Assembly: GCF_000193495.2 (NCBI RefSeq)
Contig: NZ_AP023410.1
Location: 3,371,501-3,435,500 of the forward strand
Length of the DNA: 64,000 nt
DNA from: Acetobacter aceti NBRC 14818
Lineage (GTDB): Bacteria > Pseudomonadota > Alphaproteobacteria > Acetobacterales > Acetobacteraceae
Reading direction: 5' to 3'
Shown here: one piece after another, positions 63,297-64,000 of the stretch
How the letters are laid out: every line of letters starts with the position of its first letter
How positions within the stretch are numbered: the stretch's first letter is position 1
Notes under the pieces: generated by a model
What the model saw: only the letters and a program-made list of their open reading frames with translations
The model's database searches: none
Told to the model about the DNA's origin: nothing
Translations under genes and position numbers: made by a program

Positions 63297-63591
63297 ATGC
63301 TCGGCCTATCCCGCGCCGACGTGGTAGCTTGCGCCGGGGTGCCGGACATGGGACGAGGCGCGCGACGGGCAGGAGGTGCTGACTTATCGGCAGGACGCTC
63401 TGGTGCAGGGGCCACTCGACATCAAGACGCCGCTCACCTTCGAGTTGAACATCGGCGGACATGGGACGTGCCGGACAGGCGTCGCCACCCGTGAGGGGCG
63501 CGTCGTTCGAGTGACGTATTCTGGGCCGAGCGCGGCGTTGGAGGGGAGAGATGGGGCCTGTGCCGGGGTGGTGAGGGGATGTTTGCGTTAG
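63297..63591 (+). pseudogene. Frameshifted remnant of a small alphaproteobacterial lipoprotein
   Basis: One frame reads MLGLSRADVVACAGVPD, then near 63350 similarity continues in the next frame as TWDEARDGQEVLTYRQDA and, at the end, RTGVATREGRVVRVTYSG followed by CAGVVRGCLR. Together these fit a known pattern of small lipoproteins (LGLSKxxLxxCAGxPD ... ExLTY ... GRVxxVxYSG ... CxxIVRxCL). The N-terminal lipoprotein signal is not found upstream, so the copy is broken twice. Confidence 0.55.
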
Positions 63592-63702
63592 GGAGTGAGG
63601 CCAGAAGCTGTGGCTCGACAGTATCCGGCATTTTATCCGGGATCATGTGCGGAATGGGCGCTTCATGCGCCAACAAAGACCGGCTATTTTCAGGAAAAAT
63701 GG

Positions 63703-63774
63703 TGCCGGCGGAGAGATTCGAACTCCCGGCCTTCGGTTTACAAAACCGCTGCACTACCACTGTGCTACGCCGGC
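63703..63774 (-). tRNA. tRNA-Thr (anticodon UGU)
   Basis: 72 bases on the minus strand without CCA beyond AC. Acceptor GCCGGCG/CGCCGGC, D stem GCAC/GTGC, anticodon loop TTTGTAA (anticodon TGT), T stem GGGAG/CTCTC with TTCGAAT loop. The first pair of the anticodon stem (G-A) is mismatched. The loop is that of tRNA-Thr(UGU). Confidence 0.88.
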
Positions 63775-63786
63775 AACGTGGCGGGG

Positions 63787-63814
63787 TATATAGCGTCTCC
63801 ACTCACAGCGTCAA
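63787..63814 (-). promoter_or_regulatory. Promoter of tRNA-Thr
   Basis: Minus strand TTGACG, 16-base spacer, TATATA, 12 bases before the tRNA 5' end. It overlaps the end of anmK. Confidence 0.65.
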
Positions 63815-64000
63815 GAGTCTTCGTCGGAGAGAGAAAGCCACTGCGGAAGAGTAGTCAGACCGGCGCAGGTAAGACGTCCGCCGGGCAGAAAATCAGGGGC
63901 TCCGGTGATGTCGGGAGCGGAGAGGGGAAGCCAGCGTAAAACCCGCACGGCGAGAAAGCCGAAACACTCGGCTTCCAGAGCGTCTCCATTCCAGCCAAGA
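63811..64000 (-). CDS. anmK: Anhydro-N-acetylmuramic acid kinase, C-terminal end (runs off the window)
   Basis: The last 62 residues, starting within GWNGDALEAECFGFLAVRVLRWLPL and containing TGAPDFLPGGRL, match the conserved C-terminus of AnmK, which phosphorylates anhydro-MurNAc in cell-wall recycling. The catalytic part is outside the window. Confidence 0.85.
   Translation of the reverse strand, partial: LGWNGDALEAECFGFLAVRVLRWLPLSAPDITGAPDFLPGGRLTCAGLTTLPQWLSLSDEDS

Noticed and set aside
1..64000. CRISPR array, prophage or rRNA operon
   Set aside because: No regularly spaced direct repeats, no phage structural or integrase gene, and no rRNA sequence was recognised.

Overview
The window reads as chromosomal DNA of an acetic acid bacterium (family Acetobacteraceae, Alphaproteobacteria). 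The grounds are a bacterial pyruvate decarboxylase next to a class I fructose-bisphosphate aldolase, an L-lactate oxidation (lut) operon, small-type Psd and PssA, a GAAC-N7-GAAC (alphaproteobacterial type) LexA box, and generally GC-rich coding sequence with a few AT-rich accessory patches. Genus and species cannot be fixed from the sequence alone. No CRISPR array, prophage or rRNA operon was seen; there is one tRNA (Thr, UGU).

Layout. 1-6.6 kb: choline to glycine-betaine module, with betA (cut by the window edge), a betI-betB gene fusion, and a divergent choline-type ABC importer (permease, ATPase, binding protein) with candidate BetI operators between them. 6.6-9.2 kb: Zur-like repressor and a two-gene DNA-repair-type module (DUF4130 protein plus radical SAM protein) preceded by a LexA-type box. 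9.3-9.8 kb: a dead IS1595/ISXO2-type element. 10-14 kb: dicarboxylate symporter, outer-membrane protein, amino-acid permease. 14.3-20.3 kb: fda, pdc and lutABC, a carbon block that feeds pyruvate towards acetaldehyde. 20.4-31.5 kb: YceI protein, dnaE, a Rieske oxygenase with an FNR-type box, rpsB-tsf, recO, a hydratase-family enzyme and a lipoprotein. 31.5-40.6 kb: parC followed by a six-gene operon resembling the membrane and catalytic arms of hydrogenase-4/complex I, but without nickel-iron ligands and with almost no lysine in its membrane subunits. 40.7-43.2 kb: phospholipid genes pssA, psd, plsC. 43.2-43.5 kb: non-coding DNA with two perfect DnaA-box sequences. 43.6-53.6 kb: DUF2125 protein, lipase-like protein, gloB, methyltransferase plus chorismate-lyase-like gene, ftsE-ftsX-ydcF, a large zinc-ribbon membrane protein, and small envelope proteins. 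53.7-64 kb: BaiN-type flavoprotein, rplM-rpsI, an anchored periplasmic protein, an AI-2E/PerM transporter, panB-panC, an AT-rich patch with an unplaced gene and several perfect inverted repeats, a DUF1275 protein, a frameshifted lipoprotein remnant, tRNA-Thr, and the 3' end of anmK.

How it fits together. Imported choline would be oxidised by BetA and then by the BetB half of the fusion to glycine betaine, under control of the BetI half. Lactate is oxidised to pyruvate by LutABC and pyruvate is decarboxylated by Pdc. The most unusual items are the BetI-BetB fusion, the hydrogenase-like complex that has lost its metal site and membrane lysines, the SOS-type box at the radical SAM repair module, and the DnaA-box region at 43.2 kb.
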